64,000 nucleotides of DNA from Atlantibacter subterraneus (lineage in GTDB: Bacteria; Pseudomonadota; Gammaproteobacteria; Enterobacterales; Enterobacteriaceae). Shown piece by piece: positions 52,658-61,502 of the stretch (position 1 is its first letter; each line of letters opens with the position of its first letter). The stretch lies in NCBI RefSeq assembly GCF_027853245.1, contig NZ_JAPTZM010000001.1; one strand, given 5' to 3'. A program made the position numbers and the translations under genes. The notes beneath the pieces were generated by a model. The model worked only from the letters and a program-made list of their open reading frames with translations. It was not told where the DNA came from and ran no database searches.

Positions 52658-53701
52658 ATGGCGTTGAAACAGCAGGGAATTGTACAGAGGAAAAACGATC
52701 ATCTGGACATTATCCTTAACTCCCCGCAGGACGTGACGGGGACATCCACCGGCTTTGAACACTGGCGCTTTGTGCATTGCGCCCTGCCGGAAATCGATTA
52801 TCAGGCTATTGATCTCTCCAGCCGGTTTCTCGGCAAAACCCTCAACGCCCCGCTGCTTATCAGCTCGATGACCGGCGGCGCGCAGCGTTCGAAATTTATC
52901 AATCACCATCTGGCGGAAGCGGCCCAGGAGCTGCGCGTCGCGATGGGCGTCGGCTCCCAGCGCATCGCCCTGGAAGGCAAGTCCGACAGCGGCATCGACA
53001 AATCGCTGCGCAGGCTGGCACCGGACATCCCGCTGATGGCGAATCTGGGCGCGGCGCAGCTGGCAGGCGATAAAGGCCTCGACGACGCGCGACGAGTGGT
53101 CGAGATGATTGAAGCCGATGCGCTGATCGTCCATCTCAACCCGTTGCAGGAAATGCTGCAAGCCGATGGCGACCGCGACTGGTCAGGCAAGCTCGATGCC
53201 ATCGCCCGCGTGGTGCGTTACCTGGAAGTGCCAGTGGTGGTCAAAGAAGTGGGCGCAGGCATTTCAGCGGCGGTCGCGGGACGGCTGATTGACGCGGGCG
53301 TCAGTGCCATTGATGTGGCGGGCGCGGGCGGCACCAGTTGGGCAGCGGTTGAAGGTAAACGCGCCCAGGATGCACATCTGCGCGCGCTGGCGATGGCGTT
53401 CGCCGACTGGGGCATCCCCACCGCCGACGCGGTAAAAGCGATTGCCGAATCTTATCCGCAAATCCCGCTTATCGCCTCCGGCGGTATCCATACCGGCATC
53501 GACGCGGCGAAAGCGCTGCGGCTCGGAGCCAGCCTCGCCGGGCAGGCGGCGGCGATCCTCGATAGCGCCACCGAATCCAGCCGGGCGGTGGTGGAGCGTT
53601 TCGCCGTCACCATCGATCAGCTCAAACTGGCCTGTTTCTGTACCGGCAGCCCCAATCTGGAAGCCCTGAAGCACGCCGACATCGTCTGGTGCGGCCGCTG
53701 A
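52658..53701 (+). CDS. fni: Type II isopentenyl-diphosphate delta-isomerase (FMN-dependent)
   Basis: Interconverts IPP and DMAPP using FMN and NADPH, supplying the starter for CrtE. It has 347 residues from the ATG at 52658 (GGAGGAATACT upstream). Typical motifs: R-K-N-D-H-L near residue 11, I-S-S-M-T-G-G near residue 67, G-V-G-S-Q-R near residue 95, and A-S-G-G-I-H-T-G near residue 268. The type II enzyme is unrelated to the type I Idi of E. coli. A crtE-linked copy is found in Cronobacter and Pantoea agglomerans-type clusters. It ends 2 bp before crtX. Confidence 0.94.
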   Translation: MALKQQGIVQRKNDHLDIILNSPQDVTGTSTGFEHWRFVHCALPEIDYQAIDLSSRFLGKTLNAPLLISSMTGGAQRSKFINHHLAEAAQELRVAMGVGSQRIALEGKSDSGIDKSLRRLAPDIPLMANLGAAQLAGDKGLDDARRVVEMIEADALIVHLNPLQEMLQADGDRDWSGKLDAIARVVRYLEVPVVVKEVGAGISAAVAGRLIDAGVSAIDVAGAGGTSWAAVEGKRAQDAHLRALAMAFADWGIPTADAVKAIAESYPQIPLIASGGIHTGIDAAKALRLGASLAGQAAAILDSATESSRAVVERFAVTIDQLKLACFCTGSPNLEALKHADIVWCGR

Positions 53702-53703
53702 CG

Positions 53704-54960
53704 ATGAGCCATTTTGCGATTATCGTACCGCCGCTCTACAGCCATATCCGGTCGATGGAAGCGCTGGCGCTGCACCTGAGCGGCAAAGGGCACCGCCTGA
53801 CGTTTATTGCCAGCCCGGAACTGATTACCCGCGATAATCCGCGCATCAGCGGCTGCCCGTCGCTGCCGGAGGCGATTGCTGCGGCGCAGCAGCGCTTTCG
53901 CGACCCCGCCGCCCGCACTTTTTTCCGCATTGCCGGCACGCTGGCCGGGCATACCGAGGCGCTGTGCCGCGAACTGCCGGGCCTGTTAAAACGCCTGCAG
54001 GTTGACGGCGCGATCGTCGACCAAATGGAACCTGCGGGCGGGCTGGTCTGCGAGTATCTGGGGCTGCCGTTTGTGTCGGCCGCCTGCGCCCTGCCGGTTA
54101 ACCGCGAGCCGGATTTGCCGCTGCCGGTGATGCCGTTTAACTATGCCGACGATGACACGTCGCGCCGGCTTTACGCGGGCAGCGAGCGGGTCTATGACCG
54201 ATTGATGCAGACGCATTATCGGGTGATCAACCGTTACAGCCGCCGCTTTGGTCTGACAGATCGCTACAGGCTGGATCACTGCCTGTCGCCGCTGGCCCAG
54301 GTGGCGCAAGGCTCTGTGGCGTTTGATTTCCCGCGCCGCGCCCTGCCCGACCATTTTCACTATATCGGCGCGTTCCAGTCCGTGGATGCCACACCCACCC
54401 CGCCGCGTCATCCCAAACCGGTGGTCTACGCCACGCTGGGCACGCTGCACGGCCACCACTATTCGCTGATGCGAACCCTGGCGCGCGCCTGCCATCTGGC
54501 GGGCGTCGAGGTGACGATATCCCACTGCGGCGGGCTTGACGCCGCCCAGGTCGACGGGCTGTACCGTAACGGCGCGCACCGGGTAGAGAGTTTTGTTCCC
54601 CAGCGCGAGGTTATTCTTCAGGCGGATATGATCCTGTGCCATGCCGGGTATAACACCGTGCTGGAGGGTATTGCCGCCCGACGACCGCTGCTGGTGATGC
54701 CGGTGGCGTTCGATCAGCCCGCCGTGGCGGCGCGGGTGACGTATCACAATCTCGGACGGCGGGTTTCCCGGCTGGCGACTGCCTCAACCCTCGCCCGGGA
54801 AATAACCGCGCTGCTGGATGATAGCCACGGCGTCGGCAACAATCTGGCGCAGGCCAGCCAGGCGCTGCGTGAGGCGGGCGGCGCGGCGCGGGCGGCAGCG
54901 ATCGCCGAACGGGCGCTGCTCAGCGGACGCCCGGTTTACCGTGGGACGGCGCAACCATGA
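53704..54960 (+). CDS. crtX: Zeaxanthin glucosyltransferase CrtX
   Basis: Transfers glucose from UDP-glucose to zeaxanthin hydroxyls, giving zeaxanthin glucosides. It has 418 residues from the ATG at 53704. The N-terminal acceptor domain begins M-S-H-F-A-I-I-V-P-P-L-Y-S-H. The C-terminal nucleotide-sugar domain holds the GT1 signature region: F-V-P-Q-R-E-V-I-L-Q-A-D near residue 295, H-A-G-Y-N-T-V-L-E-G near residue 314, and P-V-A-F-D-Q-P near residue 335. It overlaps crtY by 4 bp. Confidence 0.94.
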   Translation: MSHFAIIVPPLYSHIRSMEALALHLSGKGHRLTFIASPELITRDNPRISGCPSLPEAIAAAQQRFRDPAARTFFRIAGTLAGHTEALCRELPGLLKRLQVDGAIVDQMEPAGGLVCEYLGLPFVSAACALPVNREPDLPLPVMPFNYADDDTSRRLYAGSERVYDRLMQTHYRVINRYSRRFGLTDRYRLDHCLSPLAQVAQGSVAFDFPRRALPDHFHYIGAFQSVDATPTPPRHPKPVVYATLGTLHGHHYSLMRTLARACHLAGVEVTISHCGGLDAAQVDGLYRNGAHRVESFVPQREVILQADMILCHAGYNTVLEGIAARRPLLVMPVAFDQPAVAARVTYHNLGRRVSRLATASTLAREITALLDDSHGVGNNLAQASQALREAGGAARAAAIAERALLSGRPVYRGTAQP

Positions 54961-56093
54961 GCTGGGATCTGATCCTCGTGGGCGCAGGCCTGGCGAACGG
55001 TCTGATTGCCTGGCGGTTAAAACAGCGCCATCCGCAGATGAAGATCCTGATGCTCGAACAGGGCGCATCGCCCGGCGGCAACCATACATGGTCGTTTCAT
55101 CATCACGATCTCAGCGCCGCGCAGCATCAGTGGATCGCCCCGCTGGTGGCCCACCGCTGGCCCGGTTATCAGGTGATTTTCCCGGAGCTGATGCGCGATA
55201 TCGATCAGCCCTATTACACCGTCAGCGCTGAACGCTTTGCCAGCCAGCTGCGCGAGGCGCTGGGAGATACGCTGTGGTTGAATTGCCCGGTGGCCGACGT
55301 CGCACCAGACAGCGTGCAACTGGCAGACGACACTACGCTGCGCGCCAGGGCGGTAATTGACGGGCGTGGGCAACAAGCCATGCCCGGCTGGCGCTGCGCC
55401 TGGCAACTGTTCGTCGGGCAGGAGTGGCGGCTTGCCGAACCGCATGGCCTGACGCGCCCGCTGTTGATGGACGCCACCGTGGCCCAGCACAACGCCTACC
55501 GTTTTTTCTATCTGCTGCCGCTGACGCCCGACACGCTGCTGATTGAGGACACCCGTTTTAGCAACGCACCGGATTTACCGGCGGAACAGTATCGCGACGC
55601 CATCCGCCAGTATGCCGCGCAGCACGGCCTGGCGCTGGATCAACTGCTGCGTGAAGAGACCGGCTGCCTGCCACTGACGCTGGCGGGCGACGCGCCGCTG
55701 CACGCCAGCCAGCCCTGTTCCGGGATGCGCGCCGGGCTGTTCCATGCGGTGACCGGCTACTCCCTGCCGCTGGCGGCGCAGCTGGCCGACGCCATCGCCG
55801 CGCAGGAACGTATCGACGCGCCTGGCCTGCACCGGCTGGTTCAGGCGATGGCGACCCGACAGTGGCGTAGCCAGGGGTTTCTGCGTTTGCTCAACCGGAT
55901 GCTGTTTCTGGCCGGCCAGGCGGATCGCCGCTGGCAGGTGATGCAAAAATTCTATCGCCTGCCCGATGCCACCATCGCCCGCTTCTACGCCGGGAACCTG
56001 ACGCTGACCGATAAAGCGCGAATATTGACAGGCAAGCCGCCCGTCCCCGTTTTCGGGGCGCTACGGGCGGCGATAAACACAGGGAATAAATAA
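54957..56093 (+). CDS. crtY: Lycopene beta-cyclase CrtY
   Basis: Cyclises both ends of lycopene to give beta-carotene. It has 378 residues, with an N-terminal dinucleotide fold W-D-L-I-L-V-G-A-G-L-A-N-G-L and the cyclase segments P-G-G-N-H-T-W-S-F-H near residue 40, F-Y-L-L-P-L-T near residue 183, and A-G-L-F-H-A-V-T-G-Y-S-L near residue 258. It is membrane-associated. The stop overlaps the crtI ATG by one base (TAATG). Confidence 0.95.
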   Translation: MSWDLILVGAGLANGLIAWRLKQRHPQMKILMLEQGASPGGNHTWSFHHHDLSAAQHQWIAPLVAHRWPGYQVIFPELMRDIDQPYYTVSAERFASQLREALGDTLWLNCPVADVAPDSVQLADDTTLRARAVIDGRGQQAMPGWRCAWQLFVGQEWRLAEPHGLTRPLLMDATVAQHNAYRFFYLLPLTPDTLLIEDTRFSNAPDLPAEQYRDAIRQYAAQHGLALDQLLREETGCLPLTLAGDAPLHASQPCSGMRAGLFHAVTGYSLPLAAQLADAIAAQERIDAPGLHRLVQAMATRQWRSQGFLRLLNRMLFLAGQADRRWQVMQKFYRLPDATIARFYAGNLTLTDKARILTGKPPVPVFGALRAAINTGNK

Positions 56094-57571
56094 TGAAAAA
56101 TACCGTGGTGATTGGCGCAGGATTCGGCGGGCTGGCGCTCGCCATCCGCTTACAGGCGGCGGGCATCCAGACTACGCTGCTGGAACAACGCGATAAGCCC
56201 GGCGGGCGCGCCTATGTTTATCACGACCAGGGGTTTACCTTTGACGCCGGGCCGACGGTGATCACCGATCCCAGCGCGCTGGAGGAGCTGTTCGTCAGCG
56301 CGGGAAAGCGGCTGGAGGATTACGTCGAACTGCTGCCGGTCGATCCGTTTTACCGGCTGTGCTGGGAGGACGGTAAGCGCTTCGACTACAACAATAACCA
56401 GGCTCTGCTCCAGCAGCAGATCGCCGACTTTAACCCGGCGGACGTGCAGGGCTACGCCCGCTTTCTCGACTATTCCCGCGCGGTGTTTAAAGAGGGCTAC
56501 CTGCGGCTCGGGGCGACGCCGTTTTTGCAGTTCAGCGATATGGTGAAAGTCAGCCCGCAGCTGATGCGGCTGCGGGCCTGGGAAAACGTCTGGCAGGCGG
56601 TGTCGCGCTTTATTCAGGACGATCACCTGCGCCAGGCGTTTTCGTTTCACTCCCTGCTGGTGGGCGGCAATCCGTTTGCCACCTCGGCGATCTACACCCT
56701 GATCCACGCGCTGGAGCGGGAATGGGGCGTCTGGTTCCCGCGCGGCGGCACCGGGGCGCTGGTCAACGGCATGGTGAAGCTGTTTACCGATTTGGGCGGC
56801 AAGCTGGAGCTGAACACGGCGGTTGAGCGCATCGAGGTGAATCAGCAGAGAGTCACTCAGGTGATGGCCCGGGACGGACGCATATTCGCCGCCGACGCGG
56901 TAGCCTCCAATGCCGATGTGGTGAACACCTATAAAAAGCTGCTCGGCCACGATCCGCACGGCAAAGCCAAAGGCGAGAAACTGGCCGGGAAGCGCATGAG
57001 CAACTCGCTGTTTGTGCTGTACTTCGGTCTGAACGCCCCGCATCCGCAGCTGGCGCACCACACTATTTGCTTCGGGCCGCGCTACAAGGAACTGGTGCAG
57101 GAGATCTTTAACGGCTCGACGCTGCCGGACGATTTTTCGCTGTATCTCCACTCGCCGTGCGCCACGGACCCGTCGCTGGCCCCGCCGGGCTGTGGCGCGT
57201 TTTACGTACTGACGCCGGTGCCGCATCTGGGCAATGCGCCGCTGGACTGGCGCGTGGAAGGCCCGGCGCTGCGCGAGCGGATTTTCGACTATCTGGAACG
57301 GCGCTATATGCCGAACCTGCGCCAGCAGCTGGTCACGCACCGCATCTTCACGCCGGATGATTTCCAGCACACCCTGGGCGCGCATCTCGGGTCGGCGTTT
57401 TCGCTGGAGCCGCTGCTCACCCAGAGCGCCTGGTTCCGTCCCCATAACCGGGATGAGCATCTGCAAAACCTGTATCTGGTGGGGGCAGGTACCCATCCCG
57501 GCGCGGGCATTCCTGGGGTGATCGGCTCGGCGAAAGCCACGGCGCGGCTGATGCTGGAGGATCTGGCATGA
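56093..57571 (+). CDS. crtI: Phytoene desaturase CrtI
   Basis: FAD-dependent bacterial-type desaturase of 492 residues that converts phytoene to lycopene in four steps. N-terminal FAD fold V-I-G-A-G-F-G-G-L-A-L-A near residue 5, and the C-terminal carotenoid-dehydrogenase signature N-L-Y-L-V-G-A-G-T-H-P-G-A-G-I-P-G near residue 460. Length and ends match Pantoea CrtI. It overlaps crtB by 4 bp (ATGA). Confidence 0.97.
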   Translation: MKNTVVIGAGFGGLALAIRLQAAGIQTTLLEQRDKPGGRAYVYHDQGFTFDAGPTVITDPSALEELFVSAGKRLEDYVELLPVDPFYRLCWEDGKRFDYNNNQALLQQQIADFNPADVQGYARFLDYSRAVFKEGYLRLGATPFLQFSDMVKVSPQLMRLRAWENVWQAVSRFIQDDHLRQAFSFHSLLVGGNPFATSAIYTLIHALEREWGVWFPRGGTGALVNGMVKLFTDLGGKLELNTAVERIEVNQQRVTQVMARDGRIFAADAVASNADVVNTYKKLLGHDPHGKAKGEKLAGKRMSNSLFVLYFGLNAPHPQLAHHTICFGPRYKELVQEIFNGSTLPDDFSLYLHSPCATDPSLAPPGCGAFYVLTPVPHLGNAPLDWRVEGPALRERIFDYLERRYMPNLRQQLVTHRIFTPDDFQHTLGAHLGSAFSLEPLLTQSAWFRPHNRDEHLQNLYLVGAGTHPGAGIPGVIGSAKATARLMLEDLA

Positions 57572-58494
57572 ATCAACCGCTGTTCCGCCACGCGGCCAAC
57601 ACCATGCGCAGCGGCTCAAAAAGCTTCGACGCCGCCGCCCGGCTGTTTGATGCCGACACCCGCCGCAGCGTGCTGATGCTGTATACCTGGTGCCGCCATT
57701 GCGATGACGTCATTGATAACCAAATCGCTGGTTTCGCTGCCGATGCCCCTGCCAGCAACTCCCCCGTACAGCGGCTGATGCAGTTGCGTACCGCCACCCA
57801 GCAGGTGTATCAAGGGCACGCGATGAGTGAACCGGCATTTGCCGCGTTGCAGGAGGTGACGGTGCGTCACCATATCCCCGCCCGATGGCCGCTGGAGCAT
57901 CTGGAAGGTTTTGCCATGGACGTGCGCGGCGAGCGTTATCACACCCTTGATGACACCCTGCGCTACTGCTACCACGTGGCGGGCGTCGTCGGCCTGATGA
58001 TGGCGCATATTATGGGCGTGCGCGACGAGCAGGTGCTGGATCGCGCCTGCGATTTGGGGCTGGCGTTTCAGTTGACCAACATCGCGCGGGATGTGATTGA
58101 AGACGCCGGGGCCGGGCGCTGTTATCTGCCCCAGCAGTGGCTGGCTGAACAAGGGTTAAGCATCGAGAACTATCACGCGGCGGAGAACCGGGCGGCGCTG
58201 TACCGGGTGGCGACGCAGCTGCTGGATGAGGCGGAGCCGTATTACGTCTCGGCGCTGGCGGGGTTGCATGCCCTGCCCCTGCGCTCCCGCTGGGCGATTG
58301 CCACCGCCAGGGATGTGTATCGCGCCATCGGTATTAAGGTGGCTGACGCCGGGGAAAACGCCTGGAACAGCCGCCAGCACACCGGTAAAGCGGAAAAGCT
58401 GGCCCTGCTGCTCAAGGGCGCGGGGCGCGCGGCGATTGCGCCGCTGGCGGCTCGCTCGCCGCGTCCGGATTCACTGTGGCAGCGGCCTGTTTAG
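57568..58494 (+). CDS. crtB: 15-cis-phytoene synthase CrtB
   Basis: Condenses two geranylgeranyl diphosphates to phytoene. It has 308 residues. The two Asp-rich motifs C-R-H-C-D-D-V-I-D near residue 48 and N-I-A-R-D-V-I-E-D near residue 172 are intact, with G-R-C-Y-L-P after the second. The last 83 bp overlap the 3' end of the opposite-strand crtZ, so the coding ends of both genes are constrained on both strands. Confidence 0.96.
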   Translation: MNQPLFRHAANTMRSGSKSFDAAARLFDADTRRSVLMLYTWCRHCDDVIDNQIAGFAADAPASNSPVQRLMQLRTATQQVYQGHAMSEPAFAALQEVTVRHHIPARWPLEHLEGFAMDVRGERYHTLDDTLRYCYHVAGVVGLMMAHIMGVRDEQVLDRACDLGLAFQLTNIARDVIEDAGAGRCYLPQQWLAEQGLSIENYHAAENRAALYRVATQLLDEAEPYYVSALAGLHALPLRSRWAIATARDVYRAIGIKVADAGENAWNSRQHTGKAEKLALLLKGAGRAAIAPLAARSPRPDSLWQRPV

Positions 58495-58963
58495 CCGGAC
58501 GGCGACGCTTGCGCAGCTGCGCCTGCAATTCTTCCGGCGAACGCACCACCAAAAAACCAAACGACACGCAGCCCTCTTTGCCGTTCACCGCATGATGGAA
58601 ACGGTGCGCCAGCCACAGCCGCTTGAGATAGCCTTTACGCGGCACCCAGTGAAACGGCCAACGCTGATGCACCAGCCCATCATGAACCAGGAAATAGAGC
58701 ACGCCGTACAGCGTCATGCCTGCGCCGATCCACTGTAACGGCCACACCCCGGCGGTACCCACGGCGATCAGCACGATGGCGACCAGCGCGAACACCACGG
58801 CAAACATATCGTTAAGCTCAAACCAGCCGGTGCGCGGGGAGTGATGAGAGCGGTGCCAGCGCCAGCCGAAGCCGTGCATGATATAACGGTGGGACAACGC
58901 GGCCACGGCTTCCATCGCCGCCGCGCTAGCCAGAACAATCACTACGTTAAGCCAGATACTCAC
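58412..58963 (-). CDS. crtZ: Beta-carotene hydroxylase CrtZ
   Basis: Di-iron membrane hydroxylase of 183 residues that converts beta-carotene to zeaxanthin. The histidine clusters H-R-Y-I-M-H, H-R-S-H-H (residues about 26-42), H-D-G-L-V-H near residue 93 and H-R-F-H-H near residue 117 supply the iron ligands, and four hydrophobic segments are present. It is transcribed against the rest of the cluster, the usual crt arrangement in Pantoea and Cronobacter. Its basic C-terminal tail is encoded in the crtB overlap. Confidence 0.95.
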   Translation of the reverse strand: MSIWLNVVIVLASAAAMEAVAALSHRYIMHGFGWRWHRSHHSPRTGWFELNDMFAVVFALVAIVLIAVGTAGVWPLQWIGAGMTLYGVLYFLVHDGLVHQRWPFHWVPRKGYLKRLWLAHRFHHAVNGKEGCVSFGFLVVRSPEELQAQLRKRRRPAKQAAATVNPDAASEPPAAQSPRAPRP

Positions 58964-59148
58964 ATCCCTTTCCTCGTCAGCGGGCGTAAACCTGTAGCAG
59001 TATAGTGCACCCGCTGGATTTGGCGGGCTGTAGCCTGGTCTGGACTCAGGATGGAGCGGTTTTTTATCGCAGAGGTAACGGGATGATGAAATACCGGTGC
59101 GGGCTATTGTATTATTTACCGCTTAATATCCCGCAAGGATCCACGCAA

Positions 59149-60054
59149 ATGAAAAAGAAATGGCCGCAGGTAGAAGACCTGGAAGTATTTATGGCGGTCG
59201 TGCGTCATAACAGTTTTTCCGGCGCGGCGGTGGAGCTCGGTTTTTCCAATGCCTGGGTGACGAAGCGGATTAATACGCTGGAAGAAACCCTGAACGCGAA
59301 ATTGCTGCACCGTAATACTCGTGAAATGCGCCTGACGGCGGCGGGAGAAGTCGCCCTTATCCAGGCCGAAGAAATTATCAGCAAAAATAACGCGGCGATG
59401 GATCTGATTGTTAATATCAAAAATGATATTCAGGGCAACTTCCATATTTGCAGTTCATTTGGCTTTGGTAAAAATCATCTGACCAATCCGCTGTCGGCTT
59501 TTTCCAGATTAAATCCCGGTTTAAAAATCAAGTTCACCTTAACCGATACCAAGCTGGATCTGATTAAAGAGAATATCGATCTGGAAATTATGGTTGGCGA
59601 AAGTTTTCACGAACGCTATTACGCCAAAAAAATTGCCGACAATAAACGTATCCTCTGCGCCTCGCCGGGTTACCTGAACCAGCACGACACCCCCGCCTCG
59701 CCTGCGGATCTCTCCCGCCATCAGTGCCTGTTTTTACAGGAAAAGGGGCTGACCTTCGGTCTGTGGCATCTCAGCGACGGGAAAAAGCAGGAAACGGTGC
59801 GGGTTGATGGCAACCTGTCATCAAATAATGGCGAAGTGATTTTGCAATGGGCGCTCGACGATCGCGGTATCGCGCTGCGCAGCGAGTGGGATGCAAAACG
59901 CTATATTGAGTCGGGCGATCTGATTCAACTATTGCCCGATTATTATGAACAGGCGTCGGTGTGGGCGGTCTATCCGACCAAACTTGAAGAGTCCATCAAG
60001 ACGCAAAAGTGCATTACTTTTCTTGAAAGCTATTTCAAATGCATTCACTTCTGA
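59149..60054 (+). CDS. LysR-type transcriptional regulator (DmlR-like)
   Basis: A 301-residue LTTR. The ATG at 59149 has AAGGA nine bases upstream; the longer open frame to 59005 is not conserved. The N-terminal helix-turn-helix (about 8-65) shows L-E-V-F-M-A-V-V-R-H-N-S-F-S-G-A-A and S-N-A-W-V-T-K-R-I-N. The effector-binding domain follows. It resembles the DmlR/TtdR branch, some of which control D-malate or tartrate genes. It converges on the 2-hydroxycarboxylate transporter operon and most likely regulates it. Confidence 0.87.
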   Translation: MKKKWPQVEDLEVFMAVVRHNSFSGAAVELGFSNAWVTKRINTLEETLNAKLLHRNTREMRLTAAGEVALIQAEEIISKNNAAMDLIVNIKNDIQGNFHICSSFGFGKNHLTNPLSAFSRLNPGLKIKFTLTDTKLDLIKENIDLEIMVGESFHERYYAKKIADNKRILCASPGYLNQHDTPASPADLSRHQCLFLQEKGLTFGLWHLSDGKKQETVRVDGNLSSNNGEVILQWALDDRGIALRSEWDAKRYIESGDLIQLLPDYYEQASVWAVYPTKLEESIKTQKCITFLESYFKCIHF

Positions 60055-60056
60055 TT

Positions 60057-60080
60057 GCCGCCCCCTGCGCCGGGGGCGGC
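60057..60080. terminator. GC-rich hairpin between the LysR gene and the 2HCT transporter gene
   Basis: GCCGCCCCC-TGCGCC-GGGGGCGGC forms a nine-base-pair all-GC stem between two convergent genes. Neither strand has a T-run, so it may act as a pause or weak terminator. Confidence 0.5.
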
Positions 60081-60087
60081 GAACGCA

Positions 60088-61431
60088 TCAGGAAAACGCG
60101 GCCAGCAGCATGGTCGCCAGAATAACGGTAGAGGCACCACCGATACGCGTTGAGATCTGCGCGAACGGCATCAGCCCCATGCGGTCACAGGCCGAGAGGA
60201 TCGCCACGTCCCCGGTGCCGCCAAGCCCGCTATGACAAACGGTGACGATGGAGGCTTCCACAGAGTACATATTCAGGAAGCGGGCCAGCAGGAAGCTGAC
60301 AATGGCCATTGATAACACCACCGAGGCGCAAACCGCTACGTAGGCCACGGAAAATACCGACACCACGCTTTCCAGCGGCACGTACAGCATCCCCAGACCA
60401 ATCATGGTCGGCCATATCAGCGAGGTAGAAATCAGTTTGTAACAGGATTTCGCGCCGGTTTCCATTCTGCCGGGGATCACTTTGGCGTACTTACACAGCA
60501 CCGCCATCACAATCATCAATACCGGGCCCGGAATATGGACCAGGCGTTCCAGCAGGCCGCCAAAGATAAAGAAGCAGCAGATCATTAATAATCCGGCACC
60601 CATCAGGGAATAGTCGGTTTTGCCGTTCCCTTCGTCACCGATGTTATTAAAAATGGCGTTATCTTCCGCGGTGCGGATCAGCATACCGTTGCCGCTGAGC
60701 TCGGGTTTCATTTTACCGAGCTTCGACAGAAACCCCGCGCAGACGATAGCAAAAATATTGCCGATCACGGCGGCAGGCACCAGCTGCGCGACATAGATAT
60801 CCGGCGTGGTGCCGAGAATAGAAGAATAGGCCAGCGACAGCGGTAAAATCCCCTCCCCGATGCCGCCGCCAATAATCGGCACAATAATATAGAAGAAGGT
60901 GTGATAGAAGCTGTAGCCTACCGCTTTACCGACGAACAGCCCCACGCCAACGGCGGTTAGCGTACCTACCACCAGCGGCACGAACATTCGAATCATCCCC
61001 TGAACCAGAATAATGCGGTTCATGCCCAGGATGCTGCCCACCACCAGCGTCGCGATCACGAAATACAGGAAGTTGGCATCCTTCATCAGCACATGTACCG
61101 AGTCCAGCACGTTTTTAGGGATGATATGGTAAAAGACCAGAATCGAAGGGATCATCAGGCAAAATATTGCCGGGCCACCGATATCTTTTATTACCGGAAT
61201 ATTTTTTCCAACGGTGGATAAAATAAACCCTAAAGACATAATGATCGCCAGGCCGCCAATCATATTTTTGGGGAGTGTGCCAAACCACGCCGCTGAACCC
61301 ACTATCACACACATTATTGCAAAAAACCAAACCGGTACTGAACAAATTTCTTTTACTGACAGCCCGCCCAGAGAATGCGTCGATGTCAGTTTTTTACCAT
61401 CATGTAGGGTATTACTTTCAATGTGATTCAT
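60088..61431 (-). CDS. 2-hydroxycarboxylate transporter family (2HCT; CitS/malate type) symporter
   Basis: A 447-residue inner-membrane protein of the 2HCT family, which takes up citrate, malate or lactate-type acids with Na+ or H+. The two re-entrant-loop motifs are present: I-G-G-G-I-G-E-G-I-L-P-L near residue 193 and G-L-G-G-T-G-D-V-A-I-L near residue 408. The arginine in S-T-R-I-G-G near residue 432 is the conserved substrate-carboxylate ligand. It lies 71 bp after the FAH-family gene in the same direction. Substrate choice among hydroxy-acids cannot be read directly. Confidence 0.9.
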   Translation of the reverse strand: MNHIESNTLHDGKKLTSTHSLGGLSVKEICSVPVWFFAIMCVIVGSAAWFGTLPKNMIGGLAIIMSLGFILSTVGKNIPVIKDIGGPAIFCLMIPSILVFYHIIPKNVLDSVHVLMKDANFLYFVIATLVVGSILGMNRIILVQGMIRMFVPLVVGTLTAVGVGLFVGKAVGYSFYHTFFYIIVPIIGGGIGEGILPLSLAYSSILGTTPDIYVAQLVPAAVIGNIFAIVCAGFLSKLGKMKPELSGNGMLIRTAEDNAIFNNIGDEGNGKTDYSLMGAGLLMICCFFIFGGLLERLVHIPGPVLMIVMAVLCKYAKVIPGRMETGAKSCYKLISTSLIWPTMIGLGMLYVPLESVVSVFSVAYVAVCASVVLSMAIVSFLLARFLNMYSVEASIVTVCHSGLGGTGDVAILSACDRMGLMPFAQISTRIGGASTVILATMLLAAFS

Positions 61432-61502
61432 TGTTTCCGCCTTTATAGTAATAAGAGGGCTTACTTCCTGAAGAGGTAAAAGATGTTCAAAATTATTTTT
61501 AA

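Noticed and set aside
56150..57619. Long open frame (489 codons) on the minus strand opposite crtI
   Set aside because: It is the antisense shadow of a GC-rich gene: no ribosome site, histidine/arginine/glutamine-rich composition, and no recognisable domain.
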